A stretch of 64,000 nucleotides of DNA from positions 124,001-188,000 of the forward strand of contig FWXP01000003.1 in NCBI GenBank assembly GCA_900176545.1. The letters run 5' to 3'. The first letter of the stretch is position 1; each line of letters starts with the position of its first letter. A program made the translations under genes and the position numbers. Origin of the DNA: Oscillospiraceae bacterium (lineage in GTDB: Bacteria; Bacillota; Clostridia; Saccharofermentanales; Saccharofermentanaceae). The notes beneath the pieces are model-generated. The model saw nothing but the letters and a program-made list of their open reading frames with translations. It was not told the origin of the DNA and made no database searches. This document shows positions 18,395 through 26,777 of the stretch, one piece after another.

Positions 18395-19360
18395 ATGCGT
18401 AATGAGCAGCAGATCAGTTATACTCCGCGTGATCTTTCCAATTCAGAGAAGGTTCGCAGGAACTTAAGTCGCTATTGGCAGTTGTATCTGATGGTAGTCA
18501 TCCCGGTGATCTACTACATCATCTTCAGATATATTCCCATGTTCGGTAATATCATCGCCTTCCGTAAGTACAGGGCAGGCGGTAATATCTTCGGTCAGGA
18601 GTGGAGCGGACTTCGTTACTTTAAGCAGTTCATGAAGGACCACACTTTCTGGAAGGCATTTGCAAACACTCTTATCCTTAATATCGGATACCTTCTCGTA
18701 AGATTTCCTCTGACACTTATCTTCGCACTTCTTATAAATGAGATCAGGAATCTTCACTGGAAGAAGTTCGTACAGACAGTATCTTATCTTCCTCACTTCA
18801 TCTCGATGGTAATCGTTGCAGGTATGATCAAGGAACTCTTATCCACATCAGGTCCCATAAATGCAATGCTCGCCAACATGGGAAGTGAGAAGATCAACTT
18901 CATAGCTCTTGCAGAATGGTTCAGGACCATCTTCATAGTATCCGGTCTCTGGCAGTCACTCGGCTGGGGTACCATACTCTACCTGGCTGCCATGTCCGGA
19001 ATCAATCCTTCGCTTTATGAAGCGGCATCCGTTGACGGCGCCAACCACTTCCAGAGAGTATGGCACGTTACGATCCCTTGTATCCTTCCTACCATCACGA
19101 CACTTCTCATCCTCGATATCGGTGGTCTTGTAGGATCCGGCGGAGCATTCGAGAAGGTATTCCTTCTTTATAACCCCATGACATATAAGACGGCAGATAT
19201 CATCTCCACTTACGTATACCGAATGGGTATCGGTTCCAACACCGGCGGTAACTTCTCATACGCTACTGCGGTAGGTCTCTTCGAAGGCTTGATCAATCTC
19301 GTCCTTCTGACGATCGCAAACAAGATATCCAAGAAAGTATCAGACAGCAGCTTGTGGTGA
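18395..19360 (+). CDS. Sugar ABC transporter permease, LplB type
   Basis: About 321 residues from the ATG at 18395, which has an RBS (gaaggg); an in-frame ATG at 18371 adds eight residues but has none. Six membrane helices and the binding-protein-dependent permease loop EAASVDGANHFQRVWHVTIP, the contact site for the ATPase. The start region (RYWQLYLMVVIPVIYYIIFRYIPMFG) is typical of LplB-type permeases, which in xylan and pectin degraders import aldouronates or other uronate oligosaccharides. Works with the YtcP-type permease and the lipoprotein behind it. No ATPase gene is in the operon; as for most of this family a shared MsmX-like ATPase elsewhere is expected. Confidence 0.9.
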   Translation: MRNEQQISYTPRDLSNSEKVRRNLSRYWQLYLMVVIPVIYYIIFRYIPMFGNIIAFRKYRAGGNIFGQEWSGLRYFKQFMKDHTFWKAFANTLILNIGYLLVRFPLTLIFALLINEIRNLHWKKFVQTVSYLPHFISMVIVAGMIKELLSTSGPINAMLANMGSEKINFIALAEWFRTIFIVSGLWQSLGWGTILYLAAMSGINPSLYEAASVDGANHFQRVWHVTIPCILPTITTLLILDIGGLVGSGGAFEKVFLLYNPMTYKTADIISTYVYRMGIGSNTGGNFSYATAVGLFEGLINLVLLTIANKISKKVSDSSLW

Positions 19361-19381
19361 TACGAAGGCAGGTAATGGCAA

Positions 19382-20278
19382 ATGATAAATAATAATACCC
19401 TTAAGGCACACAGCAGAAAGAACAGGATCAAGGAGTCTACGGGCTATCAGATCTTCACGGTGGTAAATACCATCATCATGATCCTCATATCGGCAGCGAC
19501 TCTCTATCCCTTCCTCTATCTGGTATCACAGTCGTTCACATCCGATAAGGCGATCATCGCAGGTCATACGAGCCTTATCCCCGAAGGATTCAACGTAGAT
19601 ACATATAAGTACATACTCTCCAAGGGTGAGTTCCTGATGTTCTACAAGAACACCATCGTATACACACTTATCGGTACGATATCATCGCTTCTCTTCTCTG
19701 CTATGCTGGCATATCCCATGTCTAAGACGGAACTGAAGTTCAACCGAGTACTTACTCCTTTTATCGTATTCACCATGTATTTCGGCGGCGGACTTATCGC
19801 AAACTACATTCTGGTAGACAGGATCGGTATCAAGAATACTATGGGCGGCTTCATCCTTCCCATGATGATCAGTACTTACTACGTACTTCTCATGAAGTCT
19901 TTCTTCCAGAGCATCCCCAAGGATCTCGAGGAAGCAGGTGAGATGGATGGCCTTAGTAAGTTCGGTGTCTTCTGGAGGATCGCACTTCCTCTGTCCAAGC
20001 CCATCATGGCTACGATGACACTCTTCTACTCGGTTATGTACTGGAACAACTGGTTCAACGCTTTCCTTTATCTTCAGGACAAGAATAAGTGGCCCGTTGC
20101 CTACTATCTTCAGACCATCATCAGAGGTCAGGGCGCCAACGATCCGGATGCCGTATCCGTATCCCTCAACATCAAGTCATGTGCCATGGTCCTCACGGTC
20201 CTTCCCATCATCCTCGTATATCCTTTCGTTCAGAAGTATTACGTACAGGGCATGATGCTCGGAGGCGTCAAGGAGTAA
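19382..20278 (+). CDS. Sugar ABC transporter permease, YtcP/LplC type
   Basis: 298 residues, six membrane helices, and the ATPase-contact loop EEAGEMDGLSKFGVFWRIALPLSKP. N-terminal ...YPFLYLVSQSFTSDKAII and C-terminal QKYYVQGMMLGGVKE are family hallmarks. Forms the heteromeric channel with the preceding permease. Gap to the upstream gene is 21 bases. The substrate is inferred from the operator shared with the glucuronate genes. Confidence 0.9.
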   Translation: MINNNTLKAHSRKNRIKESTGYQIFTVVNTIIMILISAATLYPFLYLVSQSFTSDKAIIAGHTSLIPEGFNVDTYKYILSKGEFLMFYKNTIVYTLIGTISSLLFSAMLAYPMSKTELKFNRVLTPFIVFTMYFGGGLIANYILVDRIGIKNTMGGFILPMMISTYYVLLMKSFFQSIPKDLEEAGEMDGLSKFGVFWRIALPLSKPIMATMTLFYSVMYWNNWFNAFLYLQDKNKWPVAYYLQTIIRGQGANDPDAVSVSLNIKSCAMVLTVLPIILVYPFVQKYYVQGMMLGGVKE

Positions 20279-20306
20279 GACTCCTCTTATAACTACCCGG
20301 ATGCAA

Positions 20307-20320
20307 TCGGCCATAGCCGA
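20307..20320 (+). other. Small hairpin between permease and binding-protein genes
   Basis: TCGGC-CATA-GCCGA without a T run. Such hairpins often stabilise the downstream binding-protein message; that role is inference. Confidence 0.35.
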
Positions 20321-20356
20321 CATCAAAATAAAAAGTCACAACAACGGAGGAAAACT

Positions 20357-22096
20357 ATGAAAAAGAGCAAACTTAAAGCGTTTGTCAGCGCCTCGTTGGT
20401 AATGTCCATGGTAATGGGAACTGCTTGTTCCTCTACCGGTTCGACAGAAAGCTCTGCGGTAACCACACTCGGTGATGTTATCGAGACTCAGAGCACCGAC
20501 GGTGAAGAAGACCTTCCTTATACTTACGGTCTTGGCGAGACATTCCACGCAGACGAGCCCGTTACTTACACCATGTACTTCAGTGATGCAAGCTGGTATC
20601 CGATGGTAGAGACTTGGGAGACAGAGGGTATCTTCGCAAAGATCGAAGAGCTTACCAATGTTCACCTTGAGCTCATCTCCTACGACAGTAACGACTACAT
20701 GCAGAACATCACTCTTGAGATCAACTCGGGTTCTTCTGCATACATCATCCCCAAGATATACGATGATTCTTCATTCGTTGACGGCGGCGCTATCGTACCT
20801 ATCTCACAGTATGTTCAGTACATGCCCTATTTCACGGATTTCTATAACACATATAACATGGCTGATGATCTTCGTACCATCACAAGAGCAGACGGTAATT
20901 ACTACAGACTTCCCGGTATGCTCGAGCAGCCTCTCCTTAACTACTCCTTCATGATCAGAAGCGATATCTTCGAGGCAGCAGGCGTAGATGTTCCTTCAAT
21001 GGAAGAAGACTGGACATGGGACGATCTTTGCGACGCACTCGTTCAGGTAAAGGCTTACATGGTAGAGCAGGGTATGTGCTCTGAGGACGACTACATCTGG
21101 TCCGATCTCTGGTGCGGTAATGAATCCGGCCAGGGTAACGGCGGTAACCTTCTTAAGGTCATGGGTCAGACATTCGATGTAAACGCAGGTTGGGGTATCG
21201 GTAACGGTATGAGATACGATCCCGAGAACGACGAGTTCTATTTCTCTCCTACATGCGATAACTACAGAGCAATGCTTACAGCAGCTAACCGTTTCGTAGA
21301 AGAGGGTATCCTCGATCCCGAGACATTCACACAGGACGACACAACAGCAACAAACAAGTTCTACAACGGTGAGACAGTTATCATCTCCGTTAACCAGAGC
21401 CAGGTTGCTAACTACTACACAAACCTCGACGAGCAGCTCGGCGCAGGCAACTGGGAAACATATATCGTTACACCTCCTCAGGGAACAACAAACTACTCTA
21501 CAGCTGGTGCTGAGAGACTTGAGAACGGTGTCATGATCTCCCAGAACGCTCTCGATGAGCTCGGTGAGGACGGCTTCATCGAAATGCTTAGATTCGTTGA
21601 CTGGCTCTTCTACTCTGACGAGGCTTACATCCTCACAAAGTGGGGTGTTGAAGGCGAGACATTCCAGTACAACGACGACGGAACAAAGGAACTCCTTCCC
21701 GGCTTCTGCTGCGGAGGTCTCGGCTACGCTTCACAGAGCGATGACGATGTAGATATCAGACTCCAGTGGGGTTATGCTTGCGGTAACTACTACTATGCAG
21801 GTACTGTCGAAGAGATGACAGATAACTACATCCCCGATGTTGCAGATTACGTTAACAGAAATATCGAGTACAGAGAGACACCTCCTTTGGCACCTCCGAT
21901 CGTTCCTACAGCAGAGCAGAGCGAGGACATGAACCTCATCGCTACACCTCTCGTAGATAACGTAAACACATGGACACTCATGTTCATCACAGGTCAGGCA
22001 GATATCGACACACAGTGGGACGAATACGTAGCTTCCTGTGAGGCATTGAACTCCGAAGGACTTGTTACACAGTACAACGACATCTATAACGGCTGA
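20357..22096 (+). CDS. Extracellular solute-binding lipoprotein, LplA type
   Basis: 579 residues. Lipoprotein signal peptide with lipobox MGTAC (Cys at about 27), then a Ser/Thr-rich linker and a long family-1-type binding fold typical of LplA-like proteins (about 500 residues). It captures the sugar outside the membrane and hands it to the two permeases upstream. An RBS (ggagg) precedes the ATG. Codon use is strongly biased to the preferred set, a sign of high expression, as expected for a binding protein. It is the last gene of the transporter operon, closed by a terminator. Ligand probably a uronate-containing oligosaccharide (inference from locus). Confidence 0.92.
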   Translation: MKKSKLKAFVSASLVMSMVMGTACSSTGSTESSAVTTLGDVIETQSTDGEEDLPYTYGLGETFHADEPVTYTMYFSDASWYPMVETWETEGIFAKIEELTNVHLELISYDSNDYMQNITLEINSGSSAYIIPKIYDDSSFVDGGAIVPISQYVQYMPYFTDFYNTYNMADDLRTITRADGNYYRLPGMLEQPLLNYSFMIRSDIFEAAGVDVPSMEEDWTWDDLCDALVQVKAYMVEQGMCSEDDYIWSDLWCGNESGQGNGGNLLKVMGQTFDVNAGWGIGNGMRYDPENDEFYFSPTCDNYRAMLTAANRFVEEGILDPETFTQDDTTATNKFYNGETVIISVNQSQVANYYTNLDEQLGAGNWETYIVTPPQGTTNYSTAGAERLENGVMISQNALDELGEDGFIEMLRFVDWLFYSDEAYILTKWGVEGETFQYNDDGTKELLPGFCCGGLGYASQSDDDVDIRLQWGYACGNYYYAGTVEEMTDNYIPDVADYVNRNIEYRETPPLAPPIVPTAEQSEDMNLIATPLVDNVNTWTLMFITGQADIDTQWDEYVASCEALNSEGLVTQYNDIYNG

Positions 22097-22126
22097 TCCC
22101 GTTTTCGGAAGTTAGTTTCATGTATC

Positions 22127-22154
22127 GAGGGCTCTCCCGGTAGGGAGGGCCCTC
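22127..22154. terminator. Terminator after the binding-protein gene
   Basis: GAGGGCTCTCCC / GGGAGGGCCCTC with a GGTA loop (one G-U pair). GC-rich, no clear T run; lies between convergent genes and may serve both. Confidence 0.75.
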
Positions 22155-22189
22155 ACTCTGTCTGCACATAATTAATACTGAGATCTCAT

Positions 22190-22729
22190 TTACTGCTGAA
22201 GCAGGTTATAAAGTCCGTCCTCTGACAGGACACCTCGCTTCATATCCTTGGGGATAAGTCCTTTCTCATCTGCTTCGAAGTCATCCTTCCATAAGGTCTC
22301 GTAGTAGGACGATAGGATTATTTTATCTTCATCTGTTCCTCTGTCGAAACGTTCCTCCATCTGCTCTATCCTGATAAGGCGAAGTACCTCTTTCCACTGA
22401 TCTTCCTTGAATCCTATTAGAGCGTAGTTGTCTGATATGAGAAGAGGGCGTTTTACCAGCATGCCATCGGACGAAAGGAGTTCTAGCATCTCGTCTTCTG
22501 ACATTGAAGGAAGCTTAGATGAGATCTTCATCTCCTTATAGAGATTACCGCTTGTGTTGAAGAGCTTCTTTATTGGAAGACCACTGATATCTATGGCTTC
22601 CTTAAGTGTCTTCTTATCCGGATTATCTTCCTTTATATCCGTGAGGTCATACTCTACCATCTGCTCATTTAAGTACTTTATTGCCTTCCTGCAGGTGGAG
22701 CATTTGGGATAACAATAGACTTTTACCAT
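22190..22729 (-). CDS. ArsC/Spx-family thioredoxin-fold protein fused to a DUF4298-like tail
   Basis: 179 residues from the ATG at 22729 (RBS agagg); the longer frame upstream has no RBS. Residues 1-115 are an ArsC/YffB/Spx-type thioredoxin fold with C10-S-T-C13 (YPKCSTCRKA), NTSGNLYKE and KRPLLI, which in this family act in glutaredoxin-like reduction or RNA polymerase binding. Usual length is 110-130, so about 60 residues are extra. The tail (EQMEERFD ... YYETLW-DDFEADE-GLIP-D-KRGVLSEDG-YNLL) looks like DUF4298, normally a separate small protein. Real substrate unknown; arsenate reduction is doubtful without ars neighbours. Confidence 0.85.
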   Translation of the reverse strand: MVKVYCYPKCSTCRKAIKYLNEQMVEYDLTDIKEDNPDKKTLKEAIDISGLPIKKLFNTSGNLYKEMKISSKLPSMSEDEMLELLSSDGMLVKRPLLISDNYALIGFKEDQWKEVLRLIRIEQMEERFDRGTDEDKIILSSYYETLWKDDFEADEKGLIPKDMKRGVLSEDGLYNLLQQ

Positions 22730-22825
22730 AAAAGTTTCCTCTTTTTTGTATTTTACCCATTGTATCACGGATTTTTGAGATATAATCGAAATATAGAGAT
22801 CAATAGGAAAGGCGGTGCCTGACAT

Positions 22826-23272
22826 ATGCAATTACCTGAGACTCTCAGCATGAATCTTATATTCTGGATCAGTGCCGGTTTCGTAGTGTTGCTGTTATGT
22901 CTCGCGCTTATCGTATTGAAGGATACGATGACTCTCCTTAAGATCAGAAAAAGCTGCATATGCGAAGCTGATGCCACACTCATCTCATTCAAGAAGACAG
23001 GTAAGAAGATAAAGGGTGTCTACGAGGTGATGCTTAACGGCCGTGCAAGAAAGTACGAGAGTGCCGTATACGGTAATCTTGAAGGCGATTCTCCCAAGGA
23101 AGGCAGCAGGGTAAAGATCATGATAGATCCTTCTTCTCCCATAGCTGTCTACGATCCTTTCGTATCGAGACTTCTTCGCCGTAACCTTATAAATGCTTCG
23201 GAATCGGTTGTCTTCGCGGGATTATTATCTACTCTCGTTATATGCTGCCTTACGGGTATTATCCCTTTATAA
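22826..23272 (+). CDS. Two-helix membrane protein, DUF3592-like
   Basis: 148 residues: N-terminal membrane helix (12-34), a small beta-rich domain (45-112) ending in VKIMIDPSSPIAVYDP, and a second helix (125-145). The middle motif resembles DUF3592 proteins. Function unknown. TATAAT at 22781 with TTGTAT 15 bases upstream could be its promoter. The 3' end overlaps the convergent uxaC end by 14 bases. Confidence 0.72.
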   Translation: MQLPETLSMNLIFWISAGFVVLLLCLALIVLKDTMTLLKIRKSCICEADATLISFKKTGKKIKGVYEVMLNGRARKYESAVYGNLEGDSPKEGSRVKIMIDPSSPIAVYDPFVSRLLRRNLINASESVVFAGLLSTLVICCLTGIIPL

Positions 23273-24665
23273 AGTAACTTGCCGCATTGTCGTGGCAGAC
23301 ATTACGAATGATCATTTCGAGCCTCTTCTCGTCGTCAGGGAAGAGGCCTTTATTTACCGACTCAGCAAGCATATCGCAGAGGATCCTTCTGAAGTATTCG
23401 TGCCTGGGGTAGGAAAGGAAGCTCCTTGAATCCGTGAGCATTCCTATAAAGCCCGGGAAGTAGCTCTGAAGGGCAAGGTGTGTCATCTGGTCCTGCATAC
23501 CCTTAAGGTTATCGTTGAACCACCATGCTGCGCCGTGCTGTATCTTCAAGACTGAAGGACCCTTCTGGAAGCATCCGATAAGAGTGTCGATCTGTGCATT
23601 GCATACGGGATCGAGGCTGTAGATGATCATCTTAGGAAGAAGATCATCCTTATCGAGGTCGCTCATAAGGGAAGCTAAGGGCGTTACAAGATCGAAGGAG
23701 CCTGCGATAGTATCGCATCCGATATTAACGCCCATGCTCTTATACATAGCTTCGTTATTGTCTCTCCTGCATCCGAAATGAAGCTGCATGGTCCAGCCTC
23801 GCTTAGCATATTCCTTAGCGCAGAAGAGAAGAAGATCCGTCTTGATGGCATCAGAGACCTTTGAAGATATATCAGTTCCTGCAAGTCTTGCTCTGAATGC
23901 CCTGTCAAGCTCTGCCTCCGGGATGACTTCGTAAGGGATAGTCTCCGTTCCGTGGTCAGCAAGAACGCATCCTTCTGAAGCGAAATGATCCATTCTGGAA
24001 GATAAGGCTCTCTTAAGTGACGAGAGGGAATCTATGGCAATACCTGCCGCGGAAGAGAGCTTCTTTATGTAAGCGGGGAATCCCGGGAAACTTACTTCAA
24101 GTGCAGGGTCGGGACGGAAAGTGGGAAGTACCCTTGTACTTATCTTGCCGTCTTCTCTTATCTTCTTGTGCCACTTAAGGTCGTCGCAAGGGTCGTCGGT
24201 AGTACATACGAGTTCGACCTTGGACTTTGAGAAGAAGTAGGAGGGAGTCATGTTGTTCTCGGATAAAACCTTGGATGTCTTATCCCACACTTCCTGTGCA
24301 TTGTCTTCCGTTAAGGGCTCATAGATATCGAAGTATCTTGCAAGCTCGAGGCATGTCCAGTGATAAAGGGGGTTGCCCCATGCATTTCCGATGGCCTTAG
24401 CCCAGGAGAAGAACTTCTCCTTATCGGGAGCGTCGCCGGTAATATATTTCTCGTCAATGCCGCATGCTCTCATGAGACGCCACTTATAGTGGTCTCCTCC
24501 GAGCCAGAGTGAAGTTATGTTATCGAATCTTATGTCCTTGGCGATCTCTTCGGGACTTAAGTGGCAGTGATAGTCGACGATGGGAAGATACTTCGCGTAA
24601 CTGTCGTAAAGATGCTGAGCCTTATCGCTGCCAAGAAGAAATGAGTCGTTAATAAATGCGGACAT
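23259..24665 (-). CDS. uxaC: Glucuronate isomerase
   Basis: 468 residues, the usual length. Amidohydrolase-fold family; metal motif DYHCHLSP near residue 31, with LVCTTDDPCDD, QLHFGCRRDNN, GMLTDSRSFLSYPRHEYFRR as further UxaC landmarks. Converts D-glucuronate to D-fructuronate (and galacturonate to tagaturonate), the entry step of the pathway encoded around it. Transcribed away from eda; the intergenic region holds an operator-like palindrome that may control both directions. Confidence 0.95.
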   Translation of the reverse strand: MSAFINDSFLLGSDKAQHLYDSYAKYLPIVDYHCHLSPEEIAKDIRFDNITSLWLGGDHYKWRLMRACGIDEKYITGDAPDKEKFFSWAKAIGNAWGNPLYHWTCLELARYFDIYEPLTEDNAQEVWDKTSKVLSENNMTPSYFFSKSKVELVCTTDDPCDDLKWHKKIREDGKISTRVLPTFRPDPALEVSFPGFPAYIKKLSSAAGIAIDSLSSLKRALSSRMDHFASEGCVLADHGTETIPYEVIPEAELDRAFRARLAGTDISSKVSDAIKTDLLLFCAKEYAKRGWTMQLHFGCRRDNNEAMYKSMGVNIGCDTIAGSFDLVTPLASLMSDLDKDDLLPKMIIYSLDPVCNAQIDTLIGCFQKGPSVLKIQHGAAWWFNDNLKGMQDQMTHLALQSYFPGFIGMLTDSRSFLSYPRHEYFRRILCDMLAESVNKGLFPDDEKRLEMIIRNVCHDNAASYFIKG

Positions 24666-24727
24666 AAGATACCTCTGTGCTGATGTTTTATATGTAGAAA
24701 ATACTACAAAATCTTCTTGAAAACAAG

Positions 24728-24755
24728 TTGAAACGTGCTAGAATGTTAGTATAAA
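24728..24755 (+). promoter_or_regulatory. eda-kdgK promoter with embedded operator-like palindrome
   Basis: TTGAAA at 24728, 16-base spacer, TATAAA at 24750. The spacer is filled by GCTAGAATGTTAGT (24737-24750), whose 13 bases CTAGAATGTTAGT are identical to the site in front of the acetylesterase gene. Confidence 0.65.
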
Positions 24756-24779
24756 AGATATGGATCAAGAGAGGATCGT

Positions 24780-25424
24780 ATGGATCTTACAGCTAAGGCA
24801 CATGAGACGGGAATGATACCCGTAATAGTATTGAATAATAAGAATGAAGCAGTACCTGCCGCTAAGGCTCTCCTTGCAGGCGGGATCGACTTCATGGAGA
24901 TAACGCTGAGGACTCCATGCGCTCTTGATGCCATAAGGATGGTATCGGAGGAAGTTCCCGATATGATCGTAGGCGCAGGTACGGTCGTCAATGTAGAAGG
25001 CGCCAAGAAAGCGATAGAAGCGGGCGCTAAGTTCATAGTATCTCCCGGGTTCTCCGAAGAGACAGTTAAGTATTGTCAGGATCATGATACTCCCATTATT
25101 CCCGGATGCGTGACTCCTACCGAGATCATGGGAGCGATGGCTATGGGACTTGATACTGTAAAGTTCTTCCCGGCTGATGTATTCGGCGGCATGAAGACCA
25201 TCAAGGGACTTGCGTCCGTATTTCGGGGCATCAAGTTCCTTCCTACAGGTGGAATCAATCTTTCTAATATGGCAGAATATGTGTCGGAGCCTTATATAAC
25301 TGCAGTAGGCGGAAGCTTCGTATGTTCTTCCAAGGATCTTCTGAACGGGGATTATCAGGGCATTACGGATAAGGCCGCTTCAGCGGTAAATATCATAAGG
25401 CAGATCAAGGAGAACAAGAAATGA
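24780..25424 (+). CDS. eda: 2-keto-3-deoxy-6-phosphogluconate (KDPG) aldolase
   Basis: 214 residues, standard size. Class I aldolase; general-base Glu40 and Arg44 in MEITLRT, phosphate loop GAGTV, SPGF, and Schiff-base Lys128 in DTVKFFPA (E. coli Eda: Glu45, Arg49, Lys133, same spacing). Cleaves KDPG to pyruvate and glyceraldehyde 3-phosphate, the last step of the uronate route. Stop overlaps the kdgK start by four bases. Confidence 0.95.
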   Translation: MDLTAKAHETGMIPVIVLNNKNEAVPAAKALLAGGIDFMEITLRTPCALDAIRMVSEEVPDMIVGAGTVVNVEGAKKAIEAGAKFIVSPGFSEETVKYCQDHDTPIIPGCVTPTEIMGAMAMGLDTVKFFPADVFGGMKTIKGLASVFRGIKFLPTGGINLSNMAEYVSEPYITAVGGSFVCSSKDLLNGDYQGITDKAASAVNIIRQIKENKK

Positions 25425-26446
25425 AGATAACCACTTTAGGAGAGATAATGCTCCGCTTGAAGTCACCTGCCAATGAGAGATTCTTCCAAAGCCCCATACT
25501 CGAGGCTACATTCGGAGGCGGAGAAGCTAATGTATCCGTATCACTTGCTAACTACGGCGTGGAGACAGACTTCGTAACAGTACTTCCCGATAATGCCATC
25601 GCAGAAGAGATCGTAAGACAGCTTAGAGGCTTCGGCGTAGGAACCAAGAATATAATCACCGCTGAGGGAAGAGTAGGTATCTACTTCTTAGAGACAGGTG
25701 CCAACCAGAGACCCAGTAAGGTCATCTACGACAGAGCAGGATCTTCCATCGCCATCACATCAGTCGATAAGTATGACTGGGATAAGATCTTTGACGGTTC
25801 TACATGGCTTCATATCACAGGTATCACACCCGCTATCTCTCAGAACGGTGCTGATGTTGCCATCGCAGCAGTAAAGGAAGCAAATAAGAGAGGCATCACG
25901 GTATCCTGTGACCTCAACTACAGAAAGAACCTCTGGAAGTACGGCGTTGATGCCAAGGATGTCATGACTGAGATCACAAAGTATACCGACGTAGTCATCG
26001 CCAATGAGGAGGACTGCCAGAAGTCCCTCGGTATCACAACCGATGTAGATGTAAGCTCCGGTTCTATAGACGAGGATAAGTATAAGGCTCTTACTGATAA
26101 GGTCCTCTCTTCTTTCCCTAACGTCAAGAAGATCGCAGTTACTCTTCGTGAGAGCCACAGCGCCGACTACAACGGATGGAGAGCATGCATCAATAACGGC
26201 AAGGAATTCTTTGTCAGCAAGAAGTATGAGATCACGGATATCGTAGACAGGGTAGGCGGCGGAGATTCCTTCGCAGGCGGACTTATCTACGGTCTTAATA
26301 CATACGATTCGGATTCTGAGGCACTTGAGTTCGCAGTAGCTGCAAGCTGCCTCAAGCACACTATCCCCGGCGACTTCAACCGCGTTAGCGTCAAGGAAGT
26401 CGAGACCCTCATGAAGGGTGACGGATCGGGAAGAGTGCAGCGCTAA
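25421..26446 (+). CDS. kdgK: 2-keto-3-deoxygluconate kinase (PfkB family)
   Basis: 341 residues, PfkB/ribokinase fold. N-terminal [15 protein letters not shown] substrate region; C-terminal PfkB signature [13 protein letters not shown] with the catalytic Asp. Phosphorylates KDG (product of UxuA) to KDPG (substrate of Eda). ATGA overlap with eda. The gene closes the unit; a hairpin follows. With UxaC, UxuB, UxuA and Eda it completes the pathway. Confidence 0.93.
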   Translation: MKITTLGEIMLRLKSPANERFFQSPILEATFGGGEANVSVSLANYGVETDFVTVLPDNAIAEEIVRQLRGFGVGTKNIITAEGRVGIYFLETGANQRPSKVIYDRAGSSIAITSVDKYDWDKIFDGSTWLHITGITPAISQNGADVAIAAVKEANKRGITVSCDLNYRKNLWKYGVDAKDVMTEITKYTDVVIANEEDCQKSLGITTDVDVSSGSIDEDKYKALTDKVLSSFPNVKKIAVTLRESHSADYNGWRACINNGKEFFVSKKYEITDIVDRVGGGDSFAGGLIYGLNTYDSDSEALEFAVAASCLKHTIPGDFNRVSVKEVETLMKGDGSGRVQR

Positions 26447-26474
26447 ATATCGCCAACACATTTAACCCAACTCT

Positions 26475-26513
26475 GCAAGGACCGAAGGATCTTAACCGAC
26501 CTTCGGTCTTTGC
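26475..26513 (+). terminator. Hairpin terminator after kdgK
   Basis: 14-base stem GCAAGGACCGAAGG / CCTTCGGTCTTTGC (one G-U pair) with an 11-base loop. No T run follows, so it may be a weak terminator or a stabiliser. Confidence 0.65.
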
Positions 26514-26615
26514 ATTGCGGAATAAATCACTCAAATTCTTTAGAGTTTCTTTAAATTCGATTTGCAGTCAATTAATTAACGACTGTTAGGATGGTAACGG
26601 ATAAGGGTGATGTAT

Positions 26616-26777
26616 ATGAAAAAGATAAAACAAAAAATATACAGGATGATAAACGGGTTTCTGGGGATAGTATCACTTACGGTGCTGACCGGAGGCCTGG
26701 TGACAGGCAATGAGCGCGTCGTGCTCACGGGATTTCTCATACTGATCGCAGAAAGACTTGCGGATGTCTTCGCTTAA
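26616..26777 (+). CDS. Small membrane protein, 53 residues
   Basis: ATG preceded by aagggtga at normal distance. The product begins MKKIKQKIYRMI and has two hydrophobic stretches (about 14-30 and 35-50) with a short polar turn, ending ERLADVFA. No family recognised. Its TAA and the stop of the convergent EAL gene share one TTAA (26774-26777). A real but short gene is likely; function unknown. Confidence 0.55.
   Translation: MKKIKQKIYRMINGFLGIVSLTVLTGGLVTGNERVVLTGFLILIAERLADVFA

Noticed and set aside
22190-22729. Calling the CSTC protein a true arsenate reductase
   Set aside because: No ars operon genes nearby, and the family includes Spx and YffB proteins of different function.
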